Shown here piece by piece: positions 47,513-56,471 of a stretch of 64,000 nucleotides of DNA. Every line of letters begins with the position of its first letter. The first letter of the stretch is position 1. The translations under genes were made by a program, and so were the position numbers. Under the pieces are notes generated by a model that ran no database searches, was not told the origin of the DNA, and worked only from the letters and a program-made list of their open reading frames with translations. Origin of the DNA: Gilvimarinus gilvus (lineage in GTDB: Bacteria > Pseudomonadota > Gammaproteobacteria > Pseudomonadales > Cellvibrionaceae); the NCBI RefSeq assembly GCF_030518155.1, contig NZ_JAULRU010000797.1, forward strand, positions 124,001 to 188,000. The letters are read 5' to 3'.

Positions 47513-48241
47513 TTAGTCTTTGTCAGTTTCCTGATGCACTTGCTCTTCGATCTCTTCGTAGCTACCGTGACGAACGTCTTCGCCCATCACCAAATAGACC
47601 ACATATTGCGCGATATTGCGCGCATGATCGCCGATACGCTCAAGTGAACGCAATGACCACATAATATTGAGAACACGGGTGATACTGCGCGGATCTTCAA
47701 TCATATAGGTGATCATCTCACGCATCGCGGTACTGTACTCAAGGTCAACCGTCTTGTCCGTTTGCACCACTTTGAGTGCCACCTCAAGGTCCAACCTGGC
47801 AAAGGCGTCGAGTGAGTCGTGCAACATGCGCGAAACATGTTGACCAATATGGCGCATTTCTACGTATCCGCGTGGCGCGGCGCCATCGCGTCCCAGCGCC
47901 ATAGCTTGCCGGGCAATTTTAGCGGCCTCATCACCAATTCTCTCTAAATCTGTAATGGCTTTGGTTACCGCTATCACTAAGCGCAAATCACCGGCAGCAG
48001 GCTGACGCTTGGCAAGTATGCGCACACATTCCTCGTCAATAGAGACCTCCATGGCATTAACTTTATTGTCGCCACGCACAACCTGTTGAGCCTTGTCCAT
48101 ATCCACTTCCATCATGGCGGCAATGGCATCGTTGACCTGACGCTCGGCCATGCCGCCCATCTCAGACAAGTGGGTTTTTATATCGTCCAATTCAATATTG
48201 TATTGCTGGGAGATATGATGCGTGTGACTGGTAATATCCAT
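47513..48241 (-). CDS. phoU: Phosphate signalling protein PhoU
   Basis: A 242-residue cytoplasmic helical protein formed by two repeated three-helix bundles, each with a metal site (E/DxxxD: ISIDEECVRIL-type and LERIGDEAAKIA, LERIGDHARNIA). PhoU couples the Pst transporter to PhoR and represses the Pho regulon when phosphate is plentiful. It lies about 100 bases after pstB. Confidence 0.95.
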   Translation of the reverse strand: MDITSHTHHISQQYNIELDDIKTHLSEMGGMAERQVNDAIAAMMEVDMDKAQQVVRGDNKVNAMEVSIDEECVRILAKRQPAAGDLRLVIAVTKAITDLERIGDEAAKIARQAMALGRDGAAPRGYVEMRHIGQHVSRMLHDSLDAFARLDLEVALKVVQTDKTVDLEYSTAMREMITYMIEDPRSITRVLNIMWSLRSLERIGDHARNIAQYVVYLVMGEDVRHGSYEEIEEQVHQETDKD

Positions 48242-48341
48242 AGCGACCTTCGCTCTTTACGTGTAACTGTGCATGCACAGTCAATTAATTTGCCGACTCA
48301 TATGGGAGCAAAGATAGCAGCTGCTTTTGCCCCTTCGATCA

Positions 48342-49235
48342 TTAACCGTAACGACCGGTAATGTAGTCTTCAGTTTTCTTTTTCGCCGGGTTGGTGAACA
48401 GAGTATCGGTATCACCAAATTCGATTAAATCACCCATATACATAAACGCTGTGTAATCGGACACCCGCGCCGCTTGCTGCATATTGTGCGTCACAATCAC
48501 AATGGTGTACTTATCCTTGAGTTCGTAAATCAACTCTTCAATTTTCAATGTTGAAATAGGATCCAGGGCCGATGCAGGCTCATCCAACAGTATAACCTCT
48601 GGCTCGATAGCGATGGCACGGGCAATAACCAAACGTTGCTGCTGGCCACCTGAGAGTCCGAACGCATTGTCGTGTAGGCGATCTTTGACTTCATCCCACA
48701 GCGCCGCGCCGCGCAGTGAATTCTCAACTACCGTGTCCAATACTCGTTTAGATTTTACACCCTGCAAGCGCAAACCGTACGCCACGTTCTCGTAAATCGA
48801 CTTAGGGAAAGGGTTGGGTTTTTGGAACACCATACCAACCTGTCGGCGCAGCTCGGCGGCATCAACACCTGGCGCATAAATATCGTCACCATCTAGCAAG
48901 ATTTCACCGTCGATACGACAACTATCGACCAGGTCGTTCATTCGGTTAAAGCAACGTAACAACGTCGATTTACCACAGCCAGACGGCCCAATAAAAGCCG
49001 TTACTTTTTTCTCTGGAATCTGCAAACTGATATTTTTCAGTGCGCGATCCTGACCGTAGTACAAGTTGAGGTCTTTGACCTCCAGTTTTACTGTTTCATT
49101 TTCCATAGCTAAGGATTCTGAAGTATCAAATGGCTGCTGTTGATCTGGCTCATAACCGGCATGGGCCTGCTCAGGCGCTTGAACGGCATCGGTTTCAGTG
49201 TCGCGGTTTGCGACGGCGTCTGTCGTTTCTAACAT
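48342..49235 (-). CDS. pstB: Phosphate ABC transporter ATP-binding protein PstB
   Basis: A 297-residue ATPase. Walker A is GPSGCGKST, the signature is LSGGQQQR, and the Walker B region is [26 protein letters not shown] is typical of PstB. The frame begins with about 43 extra residues (acidic, Gln-rich, [10 protein letters not shown]) before the usual [18 protein letters not shown]; this may be a true extension, or the start may be at residue 44. It follows pstA by 16 bases. Confidence 0.93.
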   Translation of the reverse strand: MLETTDAVANRDTETDAVQAPEQAHAGYEPDQQQPFDTSESLAMENETVKLEVKDLNLYYGQDRALKNISLQIPEKKVTAFIGPSGCGKSTLLRCFNRMNDLVDSCRIDGEILLDGDDIYAPGVDAAELRRQVGMVFQKPNPFPKSIYENVAYGLRLQGVKSKRVLDTVVENSLRGAALWDEVKDRLHDNAFGLSGGQQQRLVIARAIAIEPEVILLDEPASALDPISTLKIEELIYELKDKYTIVIVTHNMQQAARVSDYTAFMYMGDLIEFGDTDTLFTNPAKKKTEDYITGRYG

Positions 49236-49251
49236 GGTTTAGCCCCCGTTA

Positions 49252-50919
49252 TCAATCAGATGCGCTGCGATACTTTTCACGCAAACTATTACGAATGCGA
49301 ATCGCGGTTAGGTTTAACACAATAATCAACAGCACAAGTGTCAGTGCCGTGGCGTACACTAGCGGACGCGCCGCCTCGACATTCGGGCTCTGGAAGCCCA
49401 CGTCGTAGATATGAAAGCCCAGATGCATAATCTTTTGGTCGAGGTGCAAATAGGGGTAGTTGCCATCAATCGGCAGTGAGGGCGCTAACTTAACGACACC
49501 CACTAACATAAGCGGGGCAACTTCGCCGGCGGCGCGGGCGATGGCGAGAATCAAGCCCGTCATCATGGCTGGGGTTGCCAATGGTACAACAACCTTCCAC
49601 AGGGTTTCTGCTTTCGTTGCTCCCAACGCCAGAGAACCCTGGCGAATAGTAGTGGGAATACGCGATAAGCCTTCTTCTGTGGATACAATCACCACCGGTA
49701 AAGTGAGTAGTGCCAAGGTCAATGAGGCCCAAAACAAACCAGGCGTACCGAAGGTAGGTGCCGGCAGTGACTCGGGGTAAAACAGCTCATCAAGGCTGCC
49801 ACCGAGGATGTAAACAAAAAATCCCAGGCCGAACACACCGTAAACAATGGAGGGTACACCTGCCAGGTTATACACAGAGATTCTAATCAGGCGAAGAACG
49901 GGCCCCTGCTTAGCGTATTCACGCAGGTAAATGGCGGCGAGAACGCCAAACGGCGTGACGATAATTGACATGACCAACACCATTGTCACCGTACCGAAAA
50001 TTGCCGGGAATATCCCCCCTTCGGTATTGGCTTCACGCGGCTCATCGCTCAAAAACTCCCAAAAGCGTTCTACATATTGTCCCATTTTGCCAAATACGCC
50101 CATGGCATTGGGGCGTGTAACGCGCACTATATTCTGCAAAGGAATTTTAACTTCGCGGCCGCTGGCGACGGTTGCAATTAACGTATCGCGTTCCAGCAAT
50201 TTGTACAGCGCATCACGCTCAGCTTTGACCTCAACGTACTGCGCATCTAACTCTGCTCGGCGCGCGGCAAATTCGGCCTCGGCTGCAGCCATAGTGGCGG
50301 CATCAGCTCCTTGTAGCTCAAGACGGCGCTTATCCAACCGAATACGCTCCAGCTTGTGATTGATGCGGCCAATTGCGCCTTTTTCGATGTGACTAATGTC
50401 CGAGTGTATATCTAAACTGCGCTCTACCCGCTCAGAGAGTTCTTGCCAGAACGTTTCTTCACCCAGTGAGGCGATAACGGCGCCATTTTCCAACAGCTGT
50501 TGTGGAAACCCGTAGAAATTCCCCCACTCACGTCGCTCAATCGACACTGCGTTTTCCGGGTATTCCCATTCCCCCATACCAATACCCAGGTACCAGTTAA
50601 AATCACGAGCACTGACATCGCGATTACCCTCTTTAACCAGGTAGCGGGTCACCAGCTCGACATCATCACCAATTTCGTAGCCGCCGTCGCGCGCGACTGC
50701 TGCCGGAATGGTTTCTGATCGCACCTTTTCACCCAGTATGGCTTTTCCCACCCCGGCCTTATCAACAATGGTGGTTTGCATAATGTCGGCCGGCCAGAAG
50801 TGGCCAAACCCACGAATAGCAATGAGCCCCAGAAGGCCGACTACCATCACAATACACAGAGCCACGGCACCGCCATTTAACCAAATCCAGGGGGCGCCAC
50901 TTTTAAACCAATTTTTCAT
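49252..50919 (-). CDS. pstA: Phosphate ABC transporter permease PstA (long form)
   Basis: A 555-residue inner-membrane permease. The first membrane helix (about 15-35) is followed by a long periplasmic insert (about 40-290) with a coiled-coil stretch (LERIRLDKRRLELQGADAAT, then AEFAARRAELDAQYVEVK). The permease part has five further helices and the PstA signature GVPSIVYGVFGLGFF, with the EAA loop ALGATKAETLWKVVVPLATP. E. coli PstA is 296 residues, so the insert nearly doubles it. It overlaps no gene and lies between pstC and pstB. Confidence 0.92.
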   Translation of the reverse strand: MKNWFKSGAPWIWLNGGAVALCIVMVVGLLGLIAIRGFGHFWPADIMQTTIVDKAGVGKAILGEKVRSETIPAAVARDGGYEIGDDVELVTRYLVKEGNRDVSARDFNWYLGIGMGEWEYPENAVSIERREWGNFYGFPQQLLENGAVIASLGEETFWQELSERVERSLDIHSDISHIEKGAIGRINHKLERIRLDKRRLELQGADAATMAAAEAEFAARRAELDAQYVEVKAERDALYKLLERDTLIATVASGREVKIPLQNIVRVTRPNAMGVFGKMGQYVERFWEFLSDEPREANTEGGIFPAIFGTVTMVLVMSIIVTPFGVLAAIYLREYAKQGPVLRLIRISVYNLAGVPSIVYGVFGLGFFVYILGGSLDELFYPESLPAPTFGTPGLFWASLTLALLTLPVVIVSTEEGLSRIPTTIRQGSLALGATKAETLWKVVVPLATPAMMTGLILAIARAAGEVAPLMLVGVVKLAPSLPIDGNYPYLHLDQKIMHLGFHIYDVGFQSPNVEAARPLVYATALTLVLLIIVLNLTAIRIRNSLREKYRSASD

Positions 50920-50936
50920 CGTTTGATCGCCTCTAT

Positions 50937-53219
50937 TTACAGGTTGCTGTAGCGCTTACGCAAACGCTGGCGAATAATTTCAGCGCAAGTGTTGACGATA
51001 AACGTCAGCGCTAGCAGGACCAGAGAGGCCAGGAACAGGACTCTAAAGTGAGTGCTGTCAACGGCAGTTTCTGGTAGTTCTACCGCCACATTGGCCGATA
51101 GTGTGCGCATCCCTTCGAAAATATTAAAATTCACTACTGGGCTGTTACCAGTCGCCATCAAGACAATCATGGTTTCCCCTACGGCTCGACCGAAGCCCAT
51201 CATCACTGCCGAAAAAATGCCCGGGCTAGCTGTGGGGAGAACGACTCCAATCACGGTTTGCCAGCGAGTAGCCCCCAATGCCAGCGAGCCCTGTGTTAAA
51301 TGGCGCGGCACATTAAACACGGCGTCTTCAGCGATAGAGAAAATGGTTGGAATCACAGCGAAGCCCATGGCAATGCCCACGACCAACGCGTTGCGCTGAT
51401 CGTAGTTAATACCATTGTTGGTGAACCATTGACGCATGCTGCCATCGAAAAACCAGATTTCCAGATGCGGGGACACAGCCACACACAGCCACCCCGTAAG
51501 CAGCACGGGGATGATAAGAATTGCGGCTTCCCAACCATCGGAAACACGATGGCGAATGGCACCCGGTAGGTGCGACCATCCAAAGCCCACCAAAACCATC
51601 ATCACTGGCATCAACAGCAAAATACTGAATATTGCAGGTAAGTGATTTTCTAAAAAAGGTGCTAACCACAGGCCTGCCAAAAAGCCAAGAATTACGGTTG
51701 GCAGGGCTTCCATAATTTCAATCGTAGGTTTAACCAGACCGCGCATTTTTGGGGTCATGAAGTAGGCGGTATACACCGCGCCCATAATGCCCAGTGGAAT
51801 GGCGAACAACATGGCAAAAAATGCCGCCTTGAGGGTTCCCAGAGACAAGGGCACCAAACTCATTTTCGATTCAGACTCATCGCCACCGGATGACGCTTGC
51901 CAGACGTACTCGGGTTCAGAGCGCCCTTCGTACCAAACTTTTTGCCAGAGCGAACTAAAGGAAATCTCCGGGTGCTCGTTCCAAACTTCCGTGACCTGCA
52001 CGGTGCCGGCTTGATCGAGAATCAACAACTTACCGTTGATGGGTGAAATTGCCAATTGTGCAATACCGGCCTCGGCCACTTGCTCTACCAGCAAAGTGCG
52101 CGCAGCGGTGCCGTGATAAATACCCAGATACCCTTCGCTGTCCCCCACCAAAAATCCCCGGCGGGTATATTCAGGCGAAACTGTGGTAATGGCATTCGGT
52201 AAACCTTCAAAATCTCGTACCGGTTTAACATGGTAGACATTCTTGGGGTCACGTACCAAGAGCCATTGGCTCACGCTACCGCTGTCGGTACCGATCACCA
52301 AAGAACCGGTGCCGACTAAAAATTCCATAGCCGTTACCTGGCCGCGCCCGGTAGGAACCGATTCGGTTAAACTGGCATTGGAGGGCGTATCTACTGCAAA
52401 GGTGTGTAGTTGCGCCTGATCATCGGCGACAACCAAGTGGCGTGCGGTTTGATCGACTTGAACAAATTGCGCCTTGGCGTCGCCAGGCAGGCCAGGCATG
52501 GTAAAGACTCGACCATTTGAGGTGATCTTACCCGTTATCATATTCTTTCTACTGGTATAGACCCCCAACTGAATACGATTGTCTTCAGTAATAGCGGCCA
52601 GAACATGGCCACGGCCCGTTGCCTGAACAGCCACGGCACGCAGAGCCTTGCCTTCCGGGTCCATAACTATCGGGGTTTCGCCTAATGGATAATCGAGCTC
52701 TGGCGTAATTTTACGCTTATCATCAGGATAGGTAAGACCATAGCTAATTTGGGAAAGCAGTAATTCTCCGTTGCTAAGACCCAGCGCTATTAGCCCGTTA
52801 TTTGGTGTACTTTTGCCCAGTGCCGTCATTTCCACACCGGCAGGCAAGTCGACCGCATAGTTAACGAGAGGCTTTCCGTAGTCGGCCTCAAAAAATTCAA
52901 CCGTTCCCGCACTGGTTAGCGACGCACCAATCTGCTCGTAGCGCTCGAGCAACATATACTGGTTTTCCGCGCTGCTCACTTGAGCGACCGGGTATGAATC
53001 AACTACTTCGACCTCAGCATCTTTGAGCAGTGGAAATACTTCAGAAAATAGGTAGAAAAAGATAAGCCCCAGCGCAGCAACAACCGCTAATCCAGCTGTG
53101 GTAATACCCCATTTGGAAATACTGTCCTTGAGGCGCCTTGTATTGCGCAGCTTGGCCCTTTCTTGGGCGCTAGGCATCAGACTCTTTGTCCCGGAAGCGG
53201 CGGGAGATGTCTCACTCAT
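50937..53219 (-). CDS. pstC: Phosphate ABC transporter permease PstC (long form)
   Basis: A 760-residue permease. The N-terminal membrane helix (WGITTAGLAVVAALGLIFFYLF, about 38-59) precedes a periplasmic region of about 370 residues with repeated WD40-like strands (LGLSNGELLLSQISYG, LVIGTDSGSVSQWLLV, LVGDSEGYLGIYHG). The permease part starts near 460 with LKAAFFAMLFAIPLGIMGAVYTAYFM and includes EALPTVILGFLAGLW and LGATRWQTVIGVVLPTASPG. E. coli PstC is 319 residues. It follows pstS across a terminator-like hairpin. Confidence 0.92.
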   Translation of the reverse strand: MSETSPAASGTKSLMPSAQERAKLRNTRRLKDSISKWGITTAGLAVVAALGLIFFYLFSEVFPLLKDAEVEVVDSYPVAQVSSAENQYMLLERYEQIGASLTSAGTVEFFEADYGKPLVNYAVDLPAGVEMTALGKSTPNNGLIALGLSNGELLLSQISYGLTYPDDKRKITPELDYPLGETPIVMDPEGKALRAVAVQATGRGHVLAAITEDNRIQLGVYTSRKNMITGKITSNGRVFTMPGLPGDAKAQFVQVDQTARHLVVADDQAQLHTFAVDTPSNASLTESVPTGRGQVTAMEFLVGTGSLVIGTDSGSVSQWLLVRDPKNVYHVKPVRDFEGLPNAITTVSPEYTRRGFLVGDSEGYLGIYHGTAARTLLVEQVAEAGIAQLAISPINGKLLILDQAGTVQVTEVWNEHPEISFSSLWQKVWYEGRSEPEYVWQASSGGDESESKMSLVPLSLGTLKAAFFAMLFAIPLGIMGAVYTAYFMTPKMRGLVKPTIEIMEALPTVILGFLAGLWLAPFLENHLPAIFSILLLMPVMMVLVGFGWSHLPGAIRHRVSDGWEAAILIIPVLLTGWLCVAVSPHLEIWFFDGSMRQWFTNNGINYDQRNALVVGIAMGFAVIPTIFSIAEDAVFNVPRHLTQGSLALGATRWQTVIGVVLPTASPGIFSAVMMGFGRAVGETMIVLMATGNSPVVNFNIFEGMRTLSANVAVELPETAVDSTHFRVLFLASLVLLALTFIVNTCAEIIRQRLRKRYSNL

Positions 53220-53326
53220 GGTCTGGTTCCTGAATTATTGGCCGGATTTGGATGCAAAAGCTCCCGCCCAGTGCCGGGAGATTCAATGGCGGCGATGCTA
53301 ACAATGATTTATGACATTTTTGTTAC

Positions 53327-53362
53327 AAAAAGGCTCAGGCGCCGACACAGCACCTGAGCCTA
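53327..53362 (-). terminator. Attenuator-type terminator between pstS and pstC
   Basis: On the minus strand a long GC stem (AGGCTCAGG with CCTGAGCCT) is followed by TTTTT. It lies 16 bases after pstS, where partial termination would make the binding protein more abundant than the permeases. Confidence 0.75.
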
Positions 53363-53377
53363 TAATCTGGCCTTAAC

Positions 53378-54346
53378 TTATAAGCCCAATTCTTTGTGAA
53401 CACGCTCGGCAACACTTGCCGGCAAAGGAATATAACCATCGCGCACCACAACTTCCTGACCCTGCTTAGAAGTCACCATTTTCAGGAACTCGGCCTGCAT
53501 TGGGTCAAGATCACGGTTTGGATGCTTGTTAATGTAAACGTATAAGAAGCGCGCCATCGGGTAGCTGCCATCGGCGGCATGTTCCGCGTCGGCCGGAGCA
53601 TAAGGCATGCCCTGTTCAGCAGCCAACGGCAGAGCTCTCACGCTGGAAGTCACATAACCGATACCTGAGTAACCGATCCCATTGATAGACTCACTAACAC
53701 CCTGTACCACGGAAGCTGAACCTGGTTGCTCATTGATACTGGCTTTATAATCACCGCCACACAAGGCAACATCCTTAAAGAATCCGTAGGTACCGGATAC
53801 CGCGTTGCGGCTGTAAATGGTGAAATCACGGTTATCCCAATTGCCTTGCAAACCTACTTGCCCCCAGCGGGTGATATCTTCTCCATAGCCACAGCGGCGA
53901 GTTGCCGAAAAAATGGCGTCGACTTGCGCCATGGTCAAGCCTTCAATTGGGTTATCTTTGTTTACATATACGGCTACAACATCAATGGCTACAGGCACAG
54001 CGGTGGGCTTGTACCCGAAATGAGCCTCAAACGACTGAATTTCCGAGCCTTTCATTTCGCGGCTCATAGGACCAAAGTTGGCGGTGCCCTCAGTCAATGC
54101 CGGTGGCGCGGTAGATGAGCCAGCGCCCTGAATCTGGATGTTTACGTTGGGGTAGTACTTGGCAAACTCTTCAGCCCAAAGCGTCATCAAGTTGTTTAAG
54201 GTATCGGAGCCAATACTGTTAATGTTGCCCGAAACACCGGAAGTGGTTTCATAGTCCGCCAGTTTGGGATCTACGTCAGCAAAGGCTGGCGCACACAAAA
54301 TTGAAGCCGCGACGGCCAGGCTCTTTACAAGTTTCTTTGCGTTCAT
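53378..54346 (-). CDS. pstS: Periplasmic phosphate-binding protein PstS
   Basis: A 322-residue periplasmic protein with a signal peptide ([22 protein letters not shown]). Conserved phosphate-site text includes [16 protein letters not shown], and [24 protein letters not shown]. The ATG at 54346 has GAGGA at the right distance and gives a clean signal peptide; the upstream frame (54370) does not. The Pho box and the terminator frame it as the first gene of the pst operon. Confidence 0.93.
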   Translation of the reverse strand: MNAKKLVKSLAVAASILCAPAFADVDPKLADYETTSGVSGNINSIGSDTLNNLMTLWAEEFAKYYPNVNIQIQGAGSSTAPPALTEGTANFGPMSREMKGSEIQSFEAHFGYKPTAVPVAIDVVAVYVNKDNPIEGLTMAQVDAIFSATRRCGYGEDITRWGQVGLQGNWDNRDFTIYSRNAVSGTYGFFKDVALCGGDYKASINEQPGSASVVQGVSESINGIGYSGIGYVTSSVRALPLAAEQGMPYAPADAEHAADGSYPMARFLYVYINKHPNRDLDPMQAEFLKMVTSKQGQEVVVRDGYIPLPASVAERVHKELGL

Positions 54347-54403
54347 GGATGATTCCTCGGTTGAGTCCACATATGGTCACTGGGCGCACTCTATCGAGGG
54401 TTT

Positions 54404-54421
54404 ATGACAGTTATGTGACAA
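54404..54421 (-). promoter_or_regulatory. Pho box (PhoB-binding site) of pstS
   Basis: On the minus strand the sequence is TTGTCAC-ATAA-CTGTCAT, two direct heptads with a 4-base A/T spacer, against the consensus CTGTCAT-AWAW-CTGTCAY. It ends 57 bases before the pstS ATG. A further CTGTCAT lies on the opposite strand at 54434-54440. Confidence 0.75.
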
Positions 54422-54488
54422 GCCGTAAGGAAACTGTCATATTACTTTTTGGTATACCGCATCAAAATTGAAGTGAATGCCATAACGA

Positions 54489-54513
54489 CAAAAAGCGGCC
54501 ATCGGCCGCTTTT
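54489..54513 (-). terminator. Bidirectional terminator of the Yip1 gene
   Basis: A 10-bp stem AAAAGCGGCC/GGCCGCTTTT with loop ATC is flanked by T-rich tails on both strands. It separates the Yip1 gene from the pstS promoter. Confidence 0.8.
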
Positions 54514-54547
54514 CGAATATCACTCATGTATTGTGTTGTAGCGCTAT

Positions 54548-55165
54548 CTAACTCACATAAACCGGGCCCATTCCCGAGCTCCACACAATAACCGTGGCTA
54601 CCATGACAACCACAGCCAATACGAGCCCTACCGTAATCACTGAACTGGCATAAATAAAGCCACGCTCTTTGGGGATATTCATCAAAATGGGAATACCCTC
54701 ATAGATTAAATAGGTTGAGTAGCATGCAGCGGCAATAAATACGCCAGCTACCAGCCAAAGTTCTGGCCACAGCAGAACCACGCCCGCCAACATCATCGGT
54801 GCGGCGGAATAAACGGCAAGCGCGGTGCCTTCGTAGTGACGCTTACTGGCATCGTCAGCCACTCCAAAGCTCTGGCTCATCCAGTTAATGTATTCACCCA
54901 AAATATAGACGGCCGCCAATTGGGCCACGTAGGCAAAAGCACAAAGCACCAATGCACTTTCCGCCGTTAATTTGACCACGCCACCACTGCCGATGCTCCA
55001 GCCCTGCTGGGTAACACCGAAGTAGGCACAAATCACCGGAATAAGTGCAAGCAGAGGCACATGCGTCCAATAGACACGGAAAAAGCTTTGGTCCTCACTG
55101 CGAATTCGCTGCCACTCGCGGTCGGGATTGGTAAAAATACCTAGGGTATGCTGGAACATTGCCAT
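54548..55165 (-). CDS. Yip1-domain membrane protein
   Basis: A 205-residue inner-membrane protein with about five helices (VPLLALIPVICAYFGV, SALVLCAFAYVAQLAAVYILG, MMLAGVVLLWPELWLVAGV, YLIYEGIPILMN, VITVGLVLAVVVMVATVIVWS). The N-terminus FTNPDREWQRIRSED and the helix pattern are those of bacterial Yip1-domain proteins. Function is not established. It is monocistronic. Confidence 0.82.
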   Translation of the reverse strand: MAMFQHTLGIFTNPDREWQRIRSEDQSFFRVYWTHVPLLALIPVICAYFGVTQQGWSIGSGGVVKLTAESALVLCAFAYVAQLAAVYILGEYINWMSQSFGVADDASKRHYEGTALAVYSAAPMMLAGVVLLWPELWLVAGVFIAAACYSTYLIYEGIPILMNIPKERGFIYASSVITVGLVLAVVVMVATVIVWSSGMGPVYVS

Positions 55166-55307
55166 TGTTACTACTCCTACTTCTTTCGTTCTTATTATTC
55201 GATAAACTGATCGTAGGTTTAAGATAACAAGCGCTGGGCAAGTGCAACAAATAAGAAATCGCTATACTTGGCGGATTTTTAAATAGAGATGAGTATATGG
55301 AAGCAAT

Positions 55308-55331
55308 AAAAAAGGCGCCTAAGCGCCTTTT
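55308..55331 (-). terminator. Rho-independent terminator of sspA-sspB
   Basis: On the minus strand an AAGGCGC/GCGCCTT stem (7 bp) is followed by TTTTTT directly after the sspB stop. Confidence 0.8.
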
Positions 55332-55332
55332 G

Positions 55333-55731
55333 TTACTTCACTACCCGCAAACTGGGTCGTTTCGCATCACTGCCACCATCTGGCGCGGGTGGCTCTGGCG
55401 GAGTTGGCGGTTCCGGTTCAGCATCAAATACCATACCCTGACCATTTTCACGTGCATAGATACCGAGCACTGCGTAAACGGGAATAAACAAATCGCGCGA
55501 AACGCCACCAAAGCGCGCGGAAAAAGACACACTTTCTTGCCCCAGCTCTAATCCGACCACAGACGTGGGCGAAACATTCAGGACAATTTGCCCCTCCTTG
55601 TTGACATGCTCTTGTGGCACTTCGACACCCGTCGCTTTGGCGTTAACCAGAATATAGGGGGTGCAACTGTTATCCACGATCCACTCGTAAAGTGCACGAA
55701 GCATATACGAACGGCTGGAACTCATGGACAT
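55333..55731 (-). CDS. sspB: ClpXP protease specificity-enhancing factor SspB
   Basis: A 132-residue adaptor that delivers ssrA-tagged and other substrates to ClpXP. The folded domain reads MLRALYEWIVDNSCTPYILVNA, then VPQEHVNKEGQIVLNVSP. A proline/glutamate tail ends in RPSLRVVK, the ClpX-docking XB motif. The ATG at 55731 (MSMSSSRSY) with AGAGG seven bases before is preferred to 55761. It follows sspA directly. Confidence 0.94.
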   Translation of the reverse strand: MSMSSSRSYMLRALYEWIVDNSCTPYILVNAKATGVEVPQEHVNKEGQIVLNVSPTSVVGLELGQESVSFSARFGGVSRDLFIPVYAVLGIYARENGQGMVFDAEPEPPTPPEPPAPDGGSDAKRPSLRVVK

Positions 55732-55775
55732 GATATAACCTCTAAGCATTCGGGCAGGCATAGCCTGCCAATAAA

Positions 55776-56414
55776 TTAAGCGCCGCGACGCATCTCTCGC
55801 TCGGACTCAGTCAAACTTTGCTGAAACGAATCCCGCTCAAACAACCGCTCCATGTACTGCTGCAGTGGCTGGCTCTGGCGAGTATTCGGTATATCAATAC
55901 CCAGCAGCTCAAGGCGCCATAAAATTGGGCCTAAACAGCAATCGACAATGGTAAACTCTTCACTCATAAAGAATGGCATTTCCGTGAAGATCGGCGCGAT
56001 ACTGAGCAAGCTATCGAGCAATTCTTTGCGAGCCTTATCAGCTTCCGGGCCGTTAGGATCCAATAAAACTGTATCGACCATAGGCGCCCAATCACGCTCT
56101 AATCGGTACATCCAAAGACGGCTTTGCGCGCGCGCAACCGGATAAACCGGCAGCAGTGGCGGGTGCGGGAAACGCTCGTCTAAGTACTCCATGATGACTT
56201 TCGACTCATACAGCGACAGATCACGATCAACCAGCGTCGGTACAGAGTTGTAGGGGTTCAGGTCCGCCAATTCACGTGGCTTACTGTCCGCTTCAACGTC
56301 TACTGTGTCTACTGAAACACCTTTTTCAGCTAATACAATCCGTACACGATGGCTATAGTGGTCACTCGGGCCAGAAAATAAAATCATGGATGAGCGCTTA
56401 GTGACAACACCCAT
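55776..56414 (-). CDS. sspA: Stringent starvation protein A
   Basis: A 212-residue glutathione-S-transferase-fold protein that binds RNA polymerase. Thioredoxin-like N-domain [24 protein letters not shown] and the loop [34 protein letters not shown] (split across the fold) are typical. As in other SspA, the catalytic GST residue is not conserved. It lies between the bc1 genes and sspB, the usual gammaproteobacterial order. Confidence 0.95.
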   Translation of the reverse strand: MGVVTKRSSMILFSGPSDHYSHRVRIVLAEKGVSVDTVDVEADSKPRELADLNPYNSVPTLVDRDLSLYESKVIMEYLDERFPHPPLLPVYPVARAQSRLWMYRLERDWAPMVDTVLLDPNGPEADKARKELLDSLLSIAPIFTEMPFFMSEEFTIVDCCLGPILWRLELLGIDIPNTRQSQPLQQYMERLFERDSFQQSLTESEREMRRGA

Positions 56415-56445
56415 TAGTTCACCTCAACTATTTATGTAAATCGGA

Positions 56446-56465
56446 GGGCGAGCTTGCGCTCGCCC
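56446..56465 (-). other. Perfect hairpin between the cytochrome b/c1 gene and sspA
   Basis: An 8-bp stem GGGCGAGC/GCTCGCCC with a 4-base loop lies 7 bases after the b/c1 stop. There is no T-run, so it is a stability or attenuation element rather than a strong terminator. Confidence 0.5.
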
Positions 56466-56471
56466 ATGCAA

